Position numbers and translations under genes: made by a program
Notes under the pieces: model-generated
Told to the model about the DNA's origin: nothing
Databases searched by the model: none
Seen by the model: only the letters and a program-made list of their open reading frames with translations
Shown here: one piece after another, positions 21,834-34,190 of the stretch
How positions within the stretch are numbered: position 1 is the stretch's first letter
Layout: each line of letters begins with the position of its first letter
Assembly: GCA_014843695.1 (NCBI GenBank)
Contig: CM026386.1
Span: 84,247,791-84,311,790, forward strand
DNA from: Archivesica marissinica
Lineage: Eukaryota > Mollusca > Bivalvia > Venerida > Vesicomyidae
Reading direction: 5' to 3'
Length of the DNA: 64,000 nucleotides

Positions 21834-23678
21834 ATGGTGGACGTGATTTTTCAAGAAGGAAGCGATGGTGTGAATTTTGATTCTAATGATGATGGCGGAG
21901 AATTTGACGGGTTTGATTTAGAGGACATACAGTTGGGTGACGGTGGCGTTATCAGGAATATTCCTATGATCGATTTCTGTCCGGAAAATGACCGCGATTT
22001 AGCTTCGGACTTGAATGCCGATTGGAGCCGTGTTGATTTGCCCCCCAGAGAACTGTCCATTCACCGGGAGTGAAAAATTTAACGTTGAAATGGACGAGAA
22101 ATGTCCGATAAACTTTTTCAAACTATTTGTAAATGATGACAGCATAGAAAATTTAGTGATACAGACAAATATGTATGCAAATATTCGTACTGAAGCCGGC
22201 AATCCGGACTGGACGTTTCGTCCCCATTCGCGTCAGAAAAAATGGCAGCCAGTCGCCCTTGACGAAATGAAAGTGTTGAGTTTAGTTATTGCTATGGGTT
22301 TGGTAGTGAAATCAGACTTAGAAAAGTACTGGGCATATCATGAAACGCACGATACACCCTTTTTCAGGAAAAATATGAGCAGAGATCGTTTTCAAGCTAT
22401 ATTGAGTAATTTTCATGTCTCTGACAATGAAACTGCAATTCCTCGAGGCCAGTCTGGATTTGATCCTTTACATAAAATACGCCCGTTTGTTAGTAAAATC
22501 TCACTGATTTTCTTGATGTTTATTCACCCGACAGAGACCTAAGTGTTGACGAAGCAACGTGTGCTTGGAAAGGTCGCCTCCGGTTCAAGGTTTATAACCC
22601 TGCGAAACCTACGTGGTTTGGAATAAAACTCTATGAAGTTTGCGAGTCAAAATCGGGATATTGTTTGGGTTTCGATGTTCACACTGGCGATGAAGAGACT
22701 TCAAATACTCAGTTTTATGAACTCCTGGGTCTGGATGAAGATCTGGGTAAAACTACACAGATTGTTATTGGATTATTGTGTAAATGTGGCCTCCTTGAAG
22801 ACGGACACCATGTCTACCTAGACAATTTCTACAACTCGCCCGAGTTGTTCAATGAACTATCATTCTTGAACACCTACGCCTGTGGAACGCTAAGAAAAAA
22901 CAGAAAGGGAGTACCAAATGCAATCAAAGAAAAGAAGAAACTTACAAAATCACAGTGTCTTTTCCGACGCAAAGTCATCAGATTCTTCGATAAAAGGGAC
23001 GTGTACATGATATCTACCATTCATGAAGCCACTGTATCTGTACTTGGAAAAGTTGACAGGCAAACAAAAGCACCAGTGACAAAACCAACTTGTGTAGTAG
23101 ATTACTGTACAAAGATGGGGGGCGTTGATTTGTCAGACCAGATCAATCAGAACTATTCGTGCCTGCGCAAAACTCTGAAGTGGTACAAGAAACTATTTTT
23201 TCACTTGCTGAACTTATGCGTGAACAACGCCTACACCTTGTACAGAAAGTTTGGTACTGATGACAAGAAAATGAATCACTATGACTTCCGCATCTCCATT
23301 TGTGAGGCCCTACTAGCAGAGTCGCCAAATGCACCAAAGCCCGGAGCTGTCGGCAGGAAGAGCAAGGGTGATCCTCAAGCCCGCCTGACATCACAACATT
23401 TCCCAGACTGCATTCCGGCTCAACCTGGTGTGAAAAAACTGCGTCCCTGTCATGACTGCAAAGCATGCAATCTACCAAAGAAGAAGAGGGCTGGGTTCCA
23501 CAGGAAGCAGACCCGGTATTGGTGCCCTGACTGCAAAATGGCACTGTGTGTACCAACTTGTTTTAAAGTATACCACACTATGAAAAACTATAAACCAATT
23601 CTCAGACCAAGATTACCCGATGCAGATGCTAACGACAGCCCTAACACATCAGACACAGACTCATCAGCATCTGATTAG
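21834..23678 (+). pseudogene. piggyBac transposase, two frameshifts
   Basis: The start is ATG 21834, followed by an acidic N-terminus. The catalytic domain (DDE_Tnp_1_7 type) has three aspartates in the expected settings: LSVDEATCAWKGRLRFKVY (about 22540), HHVYLDNFYNSPELF (about 22810) and MGGVDLSDQINQNYSCLRK (about 23115). The C-terminus is a cysteine-rich finger, CHDCKACN then WCPDCKMALCVPTCF, as in other piggyBac proteins, ending in an acidic/serine tail at 23678. The total of about 610 codons fits the family. Two breaks separate the frames: one in or near the C-run at about 22036-22060, and a 2-base insertion near 22503. Otherwise the sequence is well kept, so inactivation was fairly recent. 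Confidence 0.92.
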
Positions 23679-25861
23679 ATACATATGTGTACATTTGTAA
23701 CATCACAAGCATGCAACAGATATAAATCATGTATAGTTGTCACAGAATGACTGACTGGATTGTCTACTAAAGAGATGAACACCGTGATCGCTCAATCGTT
23801 CTTTACTAATTACATAAAGACATAGTTATATATATACATAAGAACATCATAATTGTCACATCAATGAGACTGGCAACTATACCAGCTAAAGAAATAGTTC
23901 AGTCCAACGACTATGCTCCGTTCAACTGACGAACCGAATGTACTTATGCCCCGCTGTTCGTTTAACTAAAACGTTTCACTGTGACTACTCTGTGTAGATA
24001 ATCCGTCTCTCCGAGTTACTACGAACTAGGCCCTGTAACACGACCCTCAGTGCTACTTTAAATACTAATGGATATCAAAAACCCGGCACTGTAAAATTAC
24101 ACCCAGTGCTAACTTAAATACTAATGGTTATCCAGAACCCGGCACTGTCAAATTACACCCAGTGCTAACTTAAATACTAATGGTTATCAAAAACCTCTCG
24201 TTGACGACCTTCGGTACCTCACACCAGTATACTCATTGAAGCGTCTCGCTCCTTACATAACCCGTGATGCGACTACAAGTATAAGCTTTGTTGTACAATC
24301 ATGATACAACTTAACGCCCCTAATCAAGTCTCGGCTAGACAATATATAGCTTTACACATTAGATATCAATCACCGGTACATTATACAATACTAATACACT
24401 CATGGCATCTATATGACCTTACAGTTCACCTGGTTCGATTCAATTTGCCCACGAATTACAACTAAACACTAATTATTCCGGCGGTCCAACCCCAGCTAAC
24501 CGTTCGCCCTTTATACGGTGGCTTGATGATCAAGGCACCTGCTATGCACCCCCCAACACACAAGTGCTATAATAATATGCTTGGAAGTATATACAAGGTT
24601 ACCCCTTGGTGACTGTCACTAGCTACGCTCCTGCCTCTCCAGTGCATGAGCTACCGTCACCCAAGGTTATACCTAATACGGTTCTCCCTATTGGTGACTG
24701 TTACCCTCAGTACCAGTCACTCGCTACGCCTATGCCTCTCCCATGCATAGATGCTATATTACGGGTGGTTAACAACATAAGTTCAGCTTACACATGCCTT
24801 GTATCAACTGCCCACTATAGAGACATTGGTTCGGTCCCGACCCTATCACAATATAGCTACAATTCGATGATCTTAGCGATAATACGGCGCATGTCTATCC
24901 CTCTTGGCGATCACACTATCCGCCCCAGACATCAAGCGCTAAAGACTCTCCTTACTATAAACACACTTTCATAATGAACCGAAGACAAATAAAATTGCTT
25001 TACCAGGTTCATATGCCAATTTAACCTGTATAAATATTATCAACGCTTTCTTCCCAATACGCTACAGATAACTAAAACCAACTATGACTTACCCAGTCTG
25101 CCGTGTGCATTGGTCACCGTTCCTACACCCAGTGATTTTCCAAGTGGTGTGACAACGAGCATACTGCGTGAGTCCATATATATAGGGTTTATGACGAGTT
25201 TACACACAACCCTGGCCTGTACACTTCGATGTAACGTGAATTAATCGTGCGCTGCCTGCACGCTAATATAATCTTACCCTGCTCAGCCTACCGATACCTT
25301 GCAATAAGCATAACGGTACACGGTACCCTTTAAACCTATACGTTATCTTAAAGTATTTAACTCGTCTATTAAAGCTCAGCGTTTAAACCCTGTTAACTCA
25401 TAAAATAATACTAACTTACGCGGTCTTATCATAAGACCCCCCTTGAGACACTGACCTTAATGAACAACTCCCTTAAGGCCTAAATCAGCGTACTGTCATT
25501 TTGTTACAATAGTATATACAACATACATATTTGAACCACAATACAATGTTTCCGGAGCTGAAAATTACACGTTTTTTCAAATAATGTGACAAATTTCACG
25601 CGCATTCTGTGATGCGTACCTGTACCTGGATTTACCTGGGAATTGTTGTATGTTACAAACTAATCATAAAATGTTACAATTGAACTTGTATTGACTACCT
25701 TCTACATGTATTGAACACCCACACTACAAAATAGAGACTATGAAAGTGGAACCAAAGACTTACCTGTGATCTCGCCTGTATGTTCACCTGTAATCTTACC
25801 TGTACAGGTAAATATTGTGTTCATGTACAATTTTTGGGTATAAATGAAAACTTCAGACAAT
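23679..25861. other. unassigned internal part of the piggyBac element
   Basis: No coding region is recognised. Three tandem copies of a roughly 62-bp unit (cccggcactgtaaaattacaccc then agtgctaacttaaatactaa) lie at 24032-24196. Two diverged copies of a ggtgactgt...ctagctacgcc...ctgcctctcc segment lie at 24607-24655 and 24691-24752. Base composition is more balanced than in the flanks, which suggests a separate insertion, but I could not find its ends. Confidence 0.45.
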
Positions 25862-25863
25862 TA

Positions 25864-27495
25864 TACTTAGCAACTTTTCTAACTCCACACTTGGTTTTTT
25901 GTTGTTATCTGTGTCAAATAATAAAATATTTTACTGAAAATTGGACACAATGTTAAGTGATCATTTTGTGTTAAAAAAACATAACAATGATAATAATCGG
26001 ACGTAATTTTATTAATCCGTAACCTGTACAATAACGTAACCCTAAAATATAAAGTAACATAATGAATACATCAATACCGAGTGTGACCGCCCTGCGCCAT
26101 AATGACTGCATTACACCTAGAATGCATGGAATTGATGTAATTCGTAATGTAGACCTGTGGAATAGAATTCCATGTCCGAATCAGGGCACGTTCTAGCTCT
26201 TGAAGAGTGCGAGGTTGGCGGCGAAGTTGTCGAATCCTGCGTCCTAGTTCATCCCAGAGGTGTTCGATGGGATTTAAATCTGGTGATTTCGAACACCATG
26301 GCAGGACATTGACGTGATTCCTGGCCAGTAGCATTCGGGTACTGGCCGCGGGGTGACAAGTTGCGCCGTCGTGCATGAACTACATGCCCCTATGTTGGCG
26401 AATATGAGGTATCGCCACTGGCGTCAGAATTTCATTTTGGTAACGTTGTGCGTTCAATATGCCAGGAACAACAACCGCCCTTGTTTTCGTATGAAGGGAG
26501 ACAGCTGCCCATATCATTACTGAACCTCCCTGAAACCGGTCACGTTCAACGATGTTGGCGTCATCAAACCGTTCGCCTCGTCGCCGATAACATCTGGTAC
26601 GGCAGTCGTTACCCTGGAGTGTAAACCTGCTCTCATCACTAACCAACACCTGGGCCCAGTCTGCTCTACGGTATCAAAGGTGACGTCTGGCCCATAATAA
26701 CCTGTCTTGACGGTGATTTACCTTCAATACGATACCCCTGTACGGTCGTCTGGCCCGTAACCCTCGCTCCCGTAAACGTCTACGCACAGTTTGTGATGAT
26801 ATGGGACGGTTGTGTATCCCAATCATTCGTCTGGCAGTCACTGATGCTGGTCTGAAACGCTGAGCTACGTGGATCCGTTGAATTACACCGTCCTGTCGTC
26901 TTGATGTCACTCGTCTACGGGTACGTCTCGGCTCGTCAGCAACGCCACCGGTACGTGCAAATTTGGCCATGATGTTGGTTATGGTTTTAACGTCTCTTCC
27001 AAAGAACCTGGCAACCTGAAAGGGACAAAGTGATAAACTTACTAGGGTAGGGTTACATGCAGTCCATGGATGTAAATTAAAGTATATGAAATGTGTTAAA
27101 TTGTAAGCGTTATAATATTTCAAAGCTTACCTGTCTGTTAGAGACTCCACCCTGGACCATTCCCACAGCACGCCCTCGTTCTTCTACTGTCATTCGACGC
27201 ATGGTATCATAAACTGTTGGAACTTTATGTTTTTTCTACATCTCAATGACCACAGATGTCATTTGTGTCGGTTTGTAGGATTAGCACATACGCAATATAC
27301 ACATACAGGCAAAACGCATGAAATGCACGTGCATCTCGGATTATATAAATAGAATGGTTTACGGTCGGATTTATCTAAAGGAATATGTTTTACATAGTGT
27401 ACAATGAAAGCGGACGAAATTTGAGAAATGCCTTGTTTGTCATGAAAAAGATATTAAAAAAATTAAAGTGTGGAGTTAGAAAAGTTGTTAAGTAT
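25864..27495 (-). mobile_element. Tc1-type (DD34E) transposon nested in piggyBac
   Basis: Inverted ends of 29 bp match with one difference. The left end is 25862-25890 and contains caacttttctaactccacac; the right end is 27469-27497. TA dinucleotides flank both ends as expected for this superfamily. One minus-strand transposase gene fills the element. Confidence 0.9.
26068..27202 (-). pseudogene. Tc1-type DD34E transposase with one intron and two nonsense codons
   Basis: Exon 1 runs from ATG 27202 to 27131 (MRRMTVEERGRAVGMVQGGV then SNRQ) and ends at a GTAAGC donor. Exon 2 starts at 27015 after ccctttcag with VARFFGRDVKTITNIMAKF, completing the helix-turn-helix DNA-binding part. The catalytic triad is visible: VSDESRF, FMHDGATCHPA and NPIEHLWDELGRR, with 34 residues between the second D and the E. 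The frame is continuous except for TGA at 26671-26673 and TAG at 26377-26379. TGA fits a C-to-T change of CGA and TAG fits one of CAG. The C-terminus ends MAQGGHTRY. The family is usually about 340 residues; this matches. It was probably active recently. Confidence 0.92.
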
Positions 27496-29133
27496 ATGAG
27501 TAATATTTATATAGGTTTTATTTACCAAATGTGAACAAGTTACAAGTTACAACAATTTACAATAACACACTTTATTTCAGTCAAATTGCACTAATTAATG
27601 CATCAATGGGGGACTTACATGCTAATTATATATATAGCGGGCGAAGGGTTAACTAACAATTCAAATAATAATACCAGTTGTAGTAAACATAGTAAATTAG
27701 AACAACTAATCTACAATCAGTTACCATTTTGGGGCTTTTTGTCCTTAGACAGCCATTCAAAACGCCACTAAGTGCACAGCGTGTAACACGATGACAAACA
27801 TTGATCGAACGATGACAGTGTCGCAAAAAAGGGGAGATAATTATGTACGCGATTCGTACTCTCGCTTGCTCGTACCCTTTAACAGTAGTCGTTTAGGTTT
27901 GTTGAACTTTCTGGTATGTAGATTTTGCAAAGCCACACTCGAAACCTCAGCACTCTCCATTCCTCACTACAAAGGATCATAAATTCTTCTGCAGCTTTCT
28001 TCAGTTCACAGTTTCCACCTACAATGGCCTTAGAAAGAAGAATTTTTCCACAGTTTTTGAGAGAGTGTCCTAATTTAAGAGCAAGTGATGGTATTTTGTA
28101 TTGGGCATTTGAATGATCAAAACCAGTGACATCCTTTGCAGCATCAATAACAGACTGAAACACCTTGGGATTGATGCAGTCCTGCATGTTGTGTATGGTA
28201 GAGCAAAACTTTCTTGCAGCTATCAAGAAACGACCCAATTCGCAAATTTTTTGTTTCAGATATTGGTATTGATGTTTTTGATTGCCAGTTTTCATATATA
28301 ATTTTTCTCTCCAAATCTAACAATTATGTCATCACGTCTTGACACAAATGAAATGTCATCATTTAACATTGTGCTAAGAATATCTTTTTCATACATCTTG
28401 TTGTTAGTTAGATTTAATGCTAGCAATGATGTGGAGCTCCAGCTGCTTGATGCCTTACACCTTTCTTCTGGGTAGTAGTTGTCTTTCTAGGACAGTTTTT
28501 CGAGTGCCTCCATAGTTCATGTTTTAGAAAGAAAGCAAAGCAATGTTCACAAGGTAGATAGTCTGTTGTTTTGGATTTGTCTAGTGTACTTGGTCTTTTA
28601 AATGGAATTAATGTTCCTTTGCCTTCACTAAGCGCCTTCTTGTTCCAAAGAAAATCTCTCTTGTTCATTAATTCCCACCACTTTGCCTTCCTTTCTTTTG
28701 ACTTCTTTCTTAATAACAATGCTTGAATGACATCTAGTTCATCACTGTGCATATCCTCAAAATGGCTTTGCAGTTTAGGATACATTTTGGAACAGTAAAC
28801 GCAACAATGTTTTTTGTCCCATAACTGATTTCCAAGTTCATTGACTTTGGCGTTGTCAACTTTCAAACTTTCTAATGTCTCATTCTGATAACTAGTACTT
28901 GGTATGGGTTCAATATTGTGTTGTTCATTGGGCTCAACATCTTTTTGTGCTGATGACAAACACTCACTGTCTGTCTCATCTGACTAGGCTGTTGGCAAAT
29001 ACTCAATGTCCGATTCATCTGAATGCGCTGATGGCAAACACTCGCTGTCTGATTCATCTGATTGTGATGATGGTAAATATTCGCTGTCCTTGTCGGATAA
29101 TATGTCCCCAATTTCATTATCTGTGTCCATCAT

Positions 29134-31290
29134 GGAATACTCTGCAACAACAAACAATCAGTAACATTTTGAGGACTTGCACTATTTGCACTAGTTCATT
29201 AAATATCTGCAGATTATGTGATACAGTCTGACAGAAGAACAAAAGGCATCCCAAATTCAAATTAGTTGCTTTTGATTAAAAAGGTAAACACTTACTAAAC
29301 AAGAGGACCATAGGTCCTAAAGCGCTCATCTGAGTACATAAACTGGTACAATATACAATATAGATGAAGATTGTGATACAGATCTTACTTTTTAGCTCGC
29401 CCATATGGTGGCGTGGGAAAACAAATCCAATATATCCAATGGAAAAACAGAAACTACAAGTATTTTATATATAAATTAACGAGACGTTTTCGGTTATTTC
29501 CGAGATGTTTAAAGTCAAACTAGCTATACCAGTCTAATACTACCCGTGATGTATTATGTTATGTTAATATGTACCAGCTGGGCTGATATTCACAATCTTG
29601 GTAGAAAACTTAAGATTTTCTTTAAATTTCCTTAAGTATATCACCTAAACAAGAAAATCAAGATCAATAATTGTTGACATCATTTTTCAAGCATCATGTA
29701 AAGAGCTGCAATAGGAAAATATGGATTATTCTTCAAATTGCGAGAAATAAGCGCAGTACAAATTTTTAACCATGGAATTGTATCTCTAACGCAAATATTC
29801 AACAGTTTTCCACTAAGATGCTTTGTGAATACCAGCCAGTGCTTTGATAAATAATTATTGTTCTGTTAATTATCATATTATCTTAACACATTTATATTAG
29901 CACTTTCTGATTACAACCAATTATACAAGTTATGTTAGATGTTTATCGCACTAATCCAACTGACTGTAATAGAAAAAATATGGTTAGTGCAAGAAGCCAT
30001 TATAAGAATGTGTTAAGAAAAGCTAGATAAACTTATGATAAAAATAAAACTGCCACACTTTTGAGTGCTAGATTTGATAATGTACGGTTATACATATATT
30101 GGAAACTCGTAAAGCAATCCGCAGGTATTAAATCGAGTGATATTCCACCCGGTAATGTCATTCTGCAGATCAACATAGGTTATCTGCCCCTGATGACACC
30201 GGAAGTGGTCTGGTGGTACCATATGATAAGGAAAATATAGCACAAGTGCAACTAAGCACAGACCCACTCACTGCAAACACACAACACAATTATAACCATT
30301 GTAACTGAGACAGTAGACGTTGTTAACGCGTAACAAAATACGTAAGCTGCATAACTAGTTTAATTCATATTTAATTAATTATTTATCTGACACAATAAGG
30401 AAAATTTAAAAAAAGAAACAACAAATTAAACATACATATAAAGACTCAAGTTCGGATGCGCAATGTTTCGCTGTTCCAATATTTTGAGGACGTGGATGCA
30501 CAATGCACAGTATATCGCCTATATGAGGACTTAAATTTGGACAAATACTACCACACCAAAACAATTTTCTAAAGAGACCGGGGAAATGTGTATGGTGTCA
30601 TACACGAATTCAAGAAAACGCGACATTTAGAGGACTACTTAAATTTTGCGAATTATAAACAAAGACCTCACGAAGATGCCAGATAATGAAAAATCTTTTT
30701 GAGCACTCGTGTGCAAGTCCTCACAATTCATACCGTCCTCGGATCGTTGGTGTGCGTAACAATATTTGTCCTCAAAATGTTGATAATACCAGCATGTATA
30801 TTAGTATGTTTTAGTTAGATAGTCAACGTTTGAACATGCTAGATGTTTCTACTAGCTCAAGTATTGTAATGCAATGGACACAATATGAATTATGTATTCG
30901 ACTGTATTGACAACACTCGAATCGTCTCGTCCATGTTAGCAGAATTATCACTCCGCCTTGTTTTCAAGCCAAGTTTTTGTGGGTGTCCATTCTAGGATTG
31001 AAAAAGTAAGGGAGTAATTTCTCCTTTCCACACTAAAACCTGGGAGGGGGGCGAATTGAAAAAATTTGAGGTATTATTTAATAATTGTATTCCATACCTT
31101 ATAATGTACATAGAAGACGTTTCCGGTAAAAGACACCGAAATGCAGTGCTAATCTATACTTTTCATATACTGTAATAATTTAATATGGTAATTGTGTGTT
31201 CGAGATCTAATATTAGTTTTAAATGCCCTAACAGTTCAAATAAGTGATTTCTAGAGAGGTGTAAAGTAGCTGGATAGTGAATAATCACTA
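29134..31290. other. no recognised gene; possible MITE fragment near 29295
   Basis: AT-rich sequence with short open frames only. Around 29298-29340 the run aagaggaccataggtcctaa then agcgctcatctgagta resembles a widespread bivalve MITE/SINE terminus, judged from memory of its general form. Confidence 0.35.
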
Positions 31291-32034
31291 TGTTGGAACT
31301 AATTCCAATTAAAAGTTCAAAGCCAAAGCTCTGTTGGAATACTGACCCAATGGCCAGAAAACCTAATCCCCAATAATGGGATAATGCTGTCCAATCAAGA
31401 ACAGCTATACCGTTCTGCTGCAGAAAATTGCGTGCTACGTTGGTTGGCTGTGTGTGGCGTGGCGCCATCTTGCTGCAGAATGCCGCCTCCTCCAGGAAAG
31501 TTCTCGTTGAAGAATAGCACAACTTGTCTTAATACGTCATTGATATAAACATTTGCATTCACGTTTCTCTGGAAAATTATGCCCAAAAGTGGAGAGAACC
31601 ACCGATTGAACTCGATGGTGCACGCATCTGTGTACCGCTCATTGCGGCGTCGCCACACCCGCTTCCGACCATCAGCACTACTCAGTTGAATCTTCCTTTC
31701 GTCGGAAAACAACACACGGCCCCATTGTTGCCTGGTAAAGCGAATATGTGCCCTGGCCCATCTCTCGTTGATGAAAGGCGGTTAGTCACTGTGCCTTTTG
31801 TTGCCTTCAACTTCGCAGCCCGTAGACGATTGTGGACGGTGTTCGGGTGTATTCTGCATCTGAAAAGAAGAATATCACATTCAAATTTGAACTTAAATAA
31901 ACATTTTCAGGGCTGTACAAATATTTTTCAAGGCCACTTGTTCAGGACAAGTGACTTTCAAAAAGCCACTTGTCCTGACCATGATGCCACTAGACACAAA
32001 CTAATAATACAAATGTAATTATTTACAACACCGG

Positions 32035-34190
32035 TCACACACGTTTCTTAACACTTATGCCCGTGGACATGACGACCACCTTTGCCACAGGCAAGCCAGT
32101 GCTGATGGCCTTCTCAGCATCAAAGTCTTGCTGAGAAGGCCCAGTTCTCTTCACAGTCATACACAAAAGCATCTGAAGAGTCTCCTGGTTTGCACAGTTT
32201 CTCGTACTAGTCTTGATCAGTTTCATGCAGGAAAACTTGCACTCTGCACTCGATGGGCTTACTACCATCATCAGCATGACTGCAGTCGATGGGCTTACTA
32301 CCAGCATCAACATGACTGCAGTCGATGGGCTTACTACCATCATCAGCATGACTGCAGTCGATGGGCTTACTACCATCATCAGCATGACTGCAGTCGATGG
32401 GCTTACTACCAGCATCAGCATGACTGCAGTCGATGGGCTTACTACCAGCATCAACATGACTGCAGTCGATGGGCTTACTACCATCATCAGCATGACTGCA
32501 GTCGATGGGCTTACTACCATCATCAGCATGACTGCAGTCGATGGGCTTACTACCAGCATCAGCATGACTGCAGGCGATGGGCTTACTACCAGCATCAACA
32601 TGACTGCAGTCGATGGGCTTACTACCATCATCAGCATGACTGCAGTCGATGGGCTTACTACCATTATCAGCATGACTGTGTCGATGGGCTTACTACCATC
32701 ATCAGCATGACTGCAGGCGATGGGCTTACTACCAGCATCAACATGACTGCAGTCGATGGGCTTACTACCATCATCAGATGACTGCAGTCGATGGCTTACT
32801 ACCAGCATCAACATGACTGCAGTCGATGGGCTTACTACCAGCATCAACATGACTGCAGTCGATGGGCTTACTACCATCATCAGCATGACTGCAGTCGATG
32901 GGCTTACTACCATTATCAGCATGACTGCTGTCGATGGGCTTACTACCATCATCAGCATGACTGCAGGCGATGGGCTTACTACCATCATCAGCATGACTGC
33001 AGTCGATGGGCTTACTACCAGCATCAACATGACTGCAGTCGATGAGCTTACTACCAGCATCAGCATGATTGCAGTCGATGGGCTTACTACCATCATCAGC
33101 ATGACCATTTTCTTAATGGCACTCCGGCTGGTCCTTAATAGTCTGGCGTACACCTCACTAACAGGCACCTCACTGCTCTGCTGCTGTTATCTCATGAGCA
33201 CCTTCAACTGCACATACTCCGTCTGAATCTGGCTGTGGCTAGCCTCAGGGAACACAGCCACCATATGGTTCAGGATGTCCTGTAGATCTTCTTTTCCTTG
33301 ATTGGCCAGCTGATGTCGCTCACTTGGGACGGACCTGTAGTCCATGGCCTGGAAGGACTTCAGTGGTTTCTCGTTGAAGTTCTGGAACCTGCAAATGTAC
33401 ATGCATATCACTACATAATTATGAATTCAAAATAGAATCATCAGTGAGTGGTCAAAAGCTGGCCTGCATGCTCGTCTTCACCAGACATATAATAAATTAA
33501 TGGAGGGTAGTGAGTTTGAGCTCTATGCTCCTAGTCCACAACGTACCTTGATTCCTGGAAAGAGCAACTTTAGTACTAGTAGCTACAGTCCCTGACATTA
33601 ATGCAACATAATCACTATACTCAGATTTGTTTATAATTAAATAATAATTACCGCTTGTCAATGTAGGTAACCATGTCATCAATTATGCGAGTCAAGAATT
33701 CTATGCTGGATTGGACGCCCTTTAGTTGCACGCCACAGAAGACCGGATCATCACTGATGAGAGTCGTCTTAAGCTTCTTTAAAATAAATTATAAAACATC
33801 TGTAAAATGAAGTTAGTCTTTGTAAAAATTTAAATTATTTGTTTACTATTCAGTACTCTACCAATGCTAATAATCCATAGATATATGTAACCATAGACCC
33901 AACATGCAGACAGGTTGGTCTGGGCTCACACCCTACCTACCTATTATTCGATGTGAATATATATAATGCATGTTGTTTAGCTTTTTGATATGTTATAATG
34001 ACATACCGGTAGAAACATTTACAATTTTGTTTGGTTAGATAAAAATACCTTGAGCTGGGGACCGTTGTCACACTTGAGCTCCTCTAGTCGGAGAAGACTT
34101 GCTTCAACTTGAGGATAGACATCGAAGATCAGGTCTCGTTGCTGAAATACCTGCGACAGGTCAGCCAGCACACTCAGGATGTCCACCATA
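32035..34190 (-). pseudogene. hAT-like (ZNF862/KIAA1586-type) protein, C-terminal exons
   Basis: Three minus-strand exons can be placed. Exon a is 34190-34051 (LSVLADLSQVFQQRDLIFDV) and ends at a GTATTT donor. Exon b is 33776-33652 (TTLISDDPVFCGVQLKGVQS then FLTRIIDDMVTYIDKR) and ends at GTAATT. Exon c starts at 33388 after ttgcag (FQNFNEKPLKSFQAMDYRSV) and runs to 32035. It includes VYARLLRTSRSAIKK and the dimerisation-domain end SSAECKFSCMKLIKTSTRN. In related hAT proteins the segment before this reads like VPVSSAECERxFSxMNxIKT. Here it is replaced by a 12-residue tandem repeat. TAA at 33187-33189 interrupts exon c. The N-terminal BED finger and catalytic D residues are absent. Confidence 0.7.
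32251..33105 (-). repeat. 36-bp coding minisatellite, about 24 units
   Basis: The unit contains catgactgcagtcgatgggc then ttactaccatcatcag (36 bp), with accagcatcaa variants interspersed. On the minus strand it encodes a 12-residue repeat, VMLMMVVSPSTA. Three single-base deletions (about 32676, 32778 and 32791) together restore the frame after an excursion through another frame. The unit resembles the VSPSSAE piece of the hAT dimerisation domain immediately downstream, so it appears to have grown from that domain's own sequence. Confidence 0.93.

Larger units (their letters stand above)
21546..27648 (+). mobile_element. piggyBac-type transposon with TTAA target duplications
   Basis: TTAA at 21542-21545 and 27649-27652 flank inverted ends: the left begins CCCTTCACCCGCTA and the right, complemented, begins CCCTTCGCCCGCTA. 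A second shared box, TGTAAGTCC, lies just inside both ends. The body carries a piggyBac transposase (21834-23678). A 1.63-kb Tc1-type element is nested at 25864-27495. Even without it the element is about 4.5 kb, so 23.7-25.8 kb may hold another insertion. The element lies in the presumed intron of the minus-strand zinc-finger/recombinase gene. Confidence 0.9.
20756..29133 (-). pseudogene. zinc-finger / tyrosine-recombinase-like gene, interrupted and truncated
   Basis: The minus strand starts at an ATG at 29133 with an acidic repeat (SDESDSE about every 15 residues). Zinc fingers follow: CCVYCSKMYPKLQSHFEDMH (about 28800) and CEHCFAFFLKHELWRHSKNC (about 28530). A helical middle contains KIPSLALKLGHSLK (about 28070) and EVSSVALQNLHTRK (about 27920). 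After a long gap it resumes at 21296 with LPVADDLQKL, LVLFNRRRGGETERIQLKQY, RGKRGRCVPVLL and SSDVLKKFASDCGAK, ending near 20780. The later part resembles the N-terminal half of a tyrosine recombinase catalytic domain; the R..HxxR..Y end is gone. Breaks: TAG at 28984-28986, frame changes near 28420, 28300 and 27945, and a 50-bp tandem duplication at 21169-21268. A phase-1 intron 27875-21297 (GT...AG) joins the two halves in frame. Inference: a transposon-derived or Crypton-like family. Confidence 0.6.

Noticed and set aside
23143..23556. Minus-strand open frame inside the piggyBac transposase
   Set aside because: It is an antisense shadow of the cysteine-rich C-terminus of the transposase.
23760..25560. 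Solo LTR inside piggyBac
   Set aside because: TG...CA ends can be imagined but no matching target duplication, primer site or second LTR was found.
32128..33226. Plus-strand repeat proteins over the 36-bp array
   Set aside because: The minus strand joins the repeat in frame to recognisable hAT exons with splice sites; the plus frames do not.
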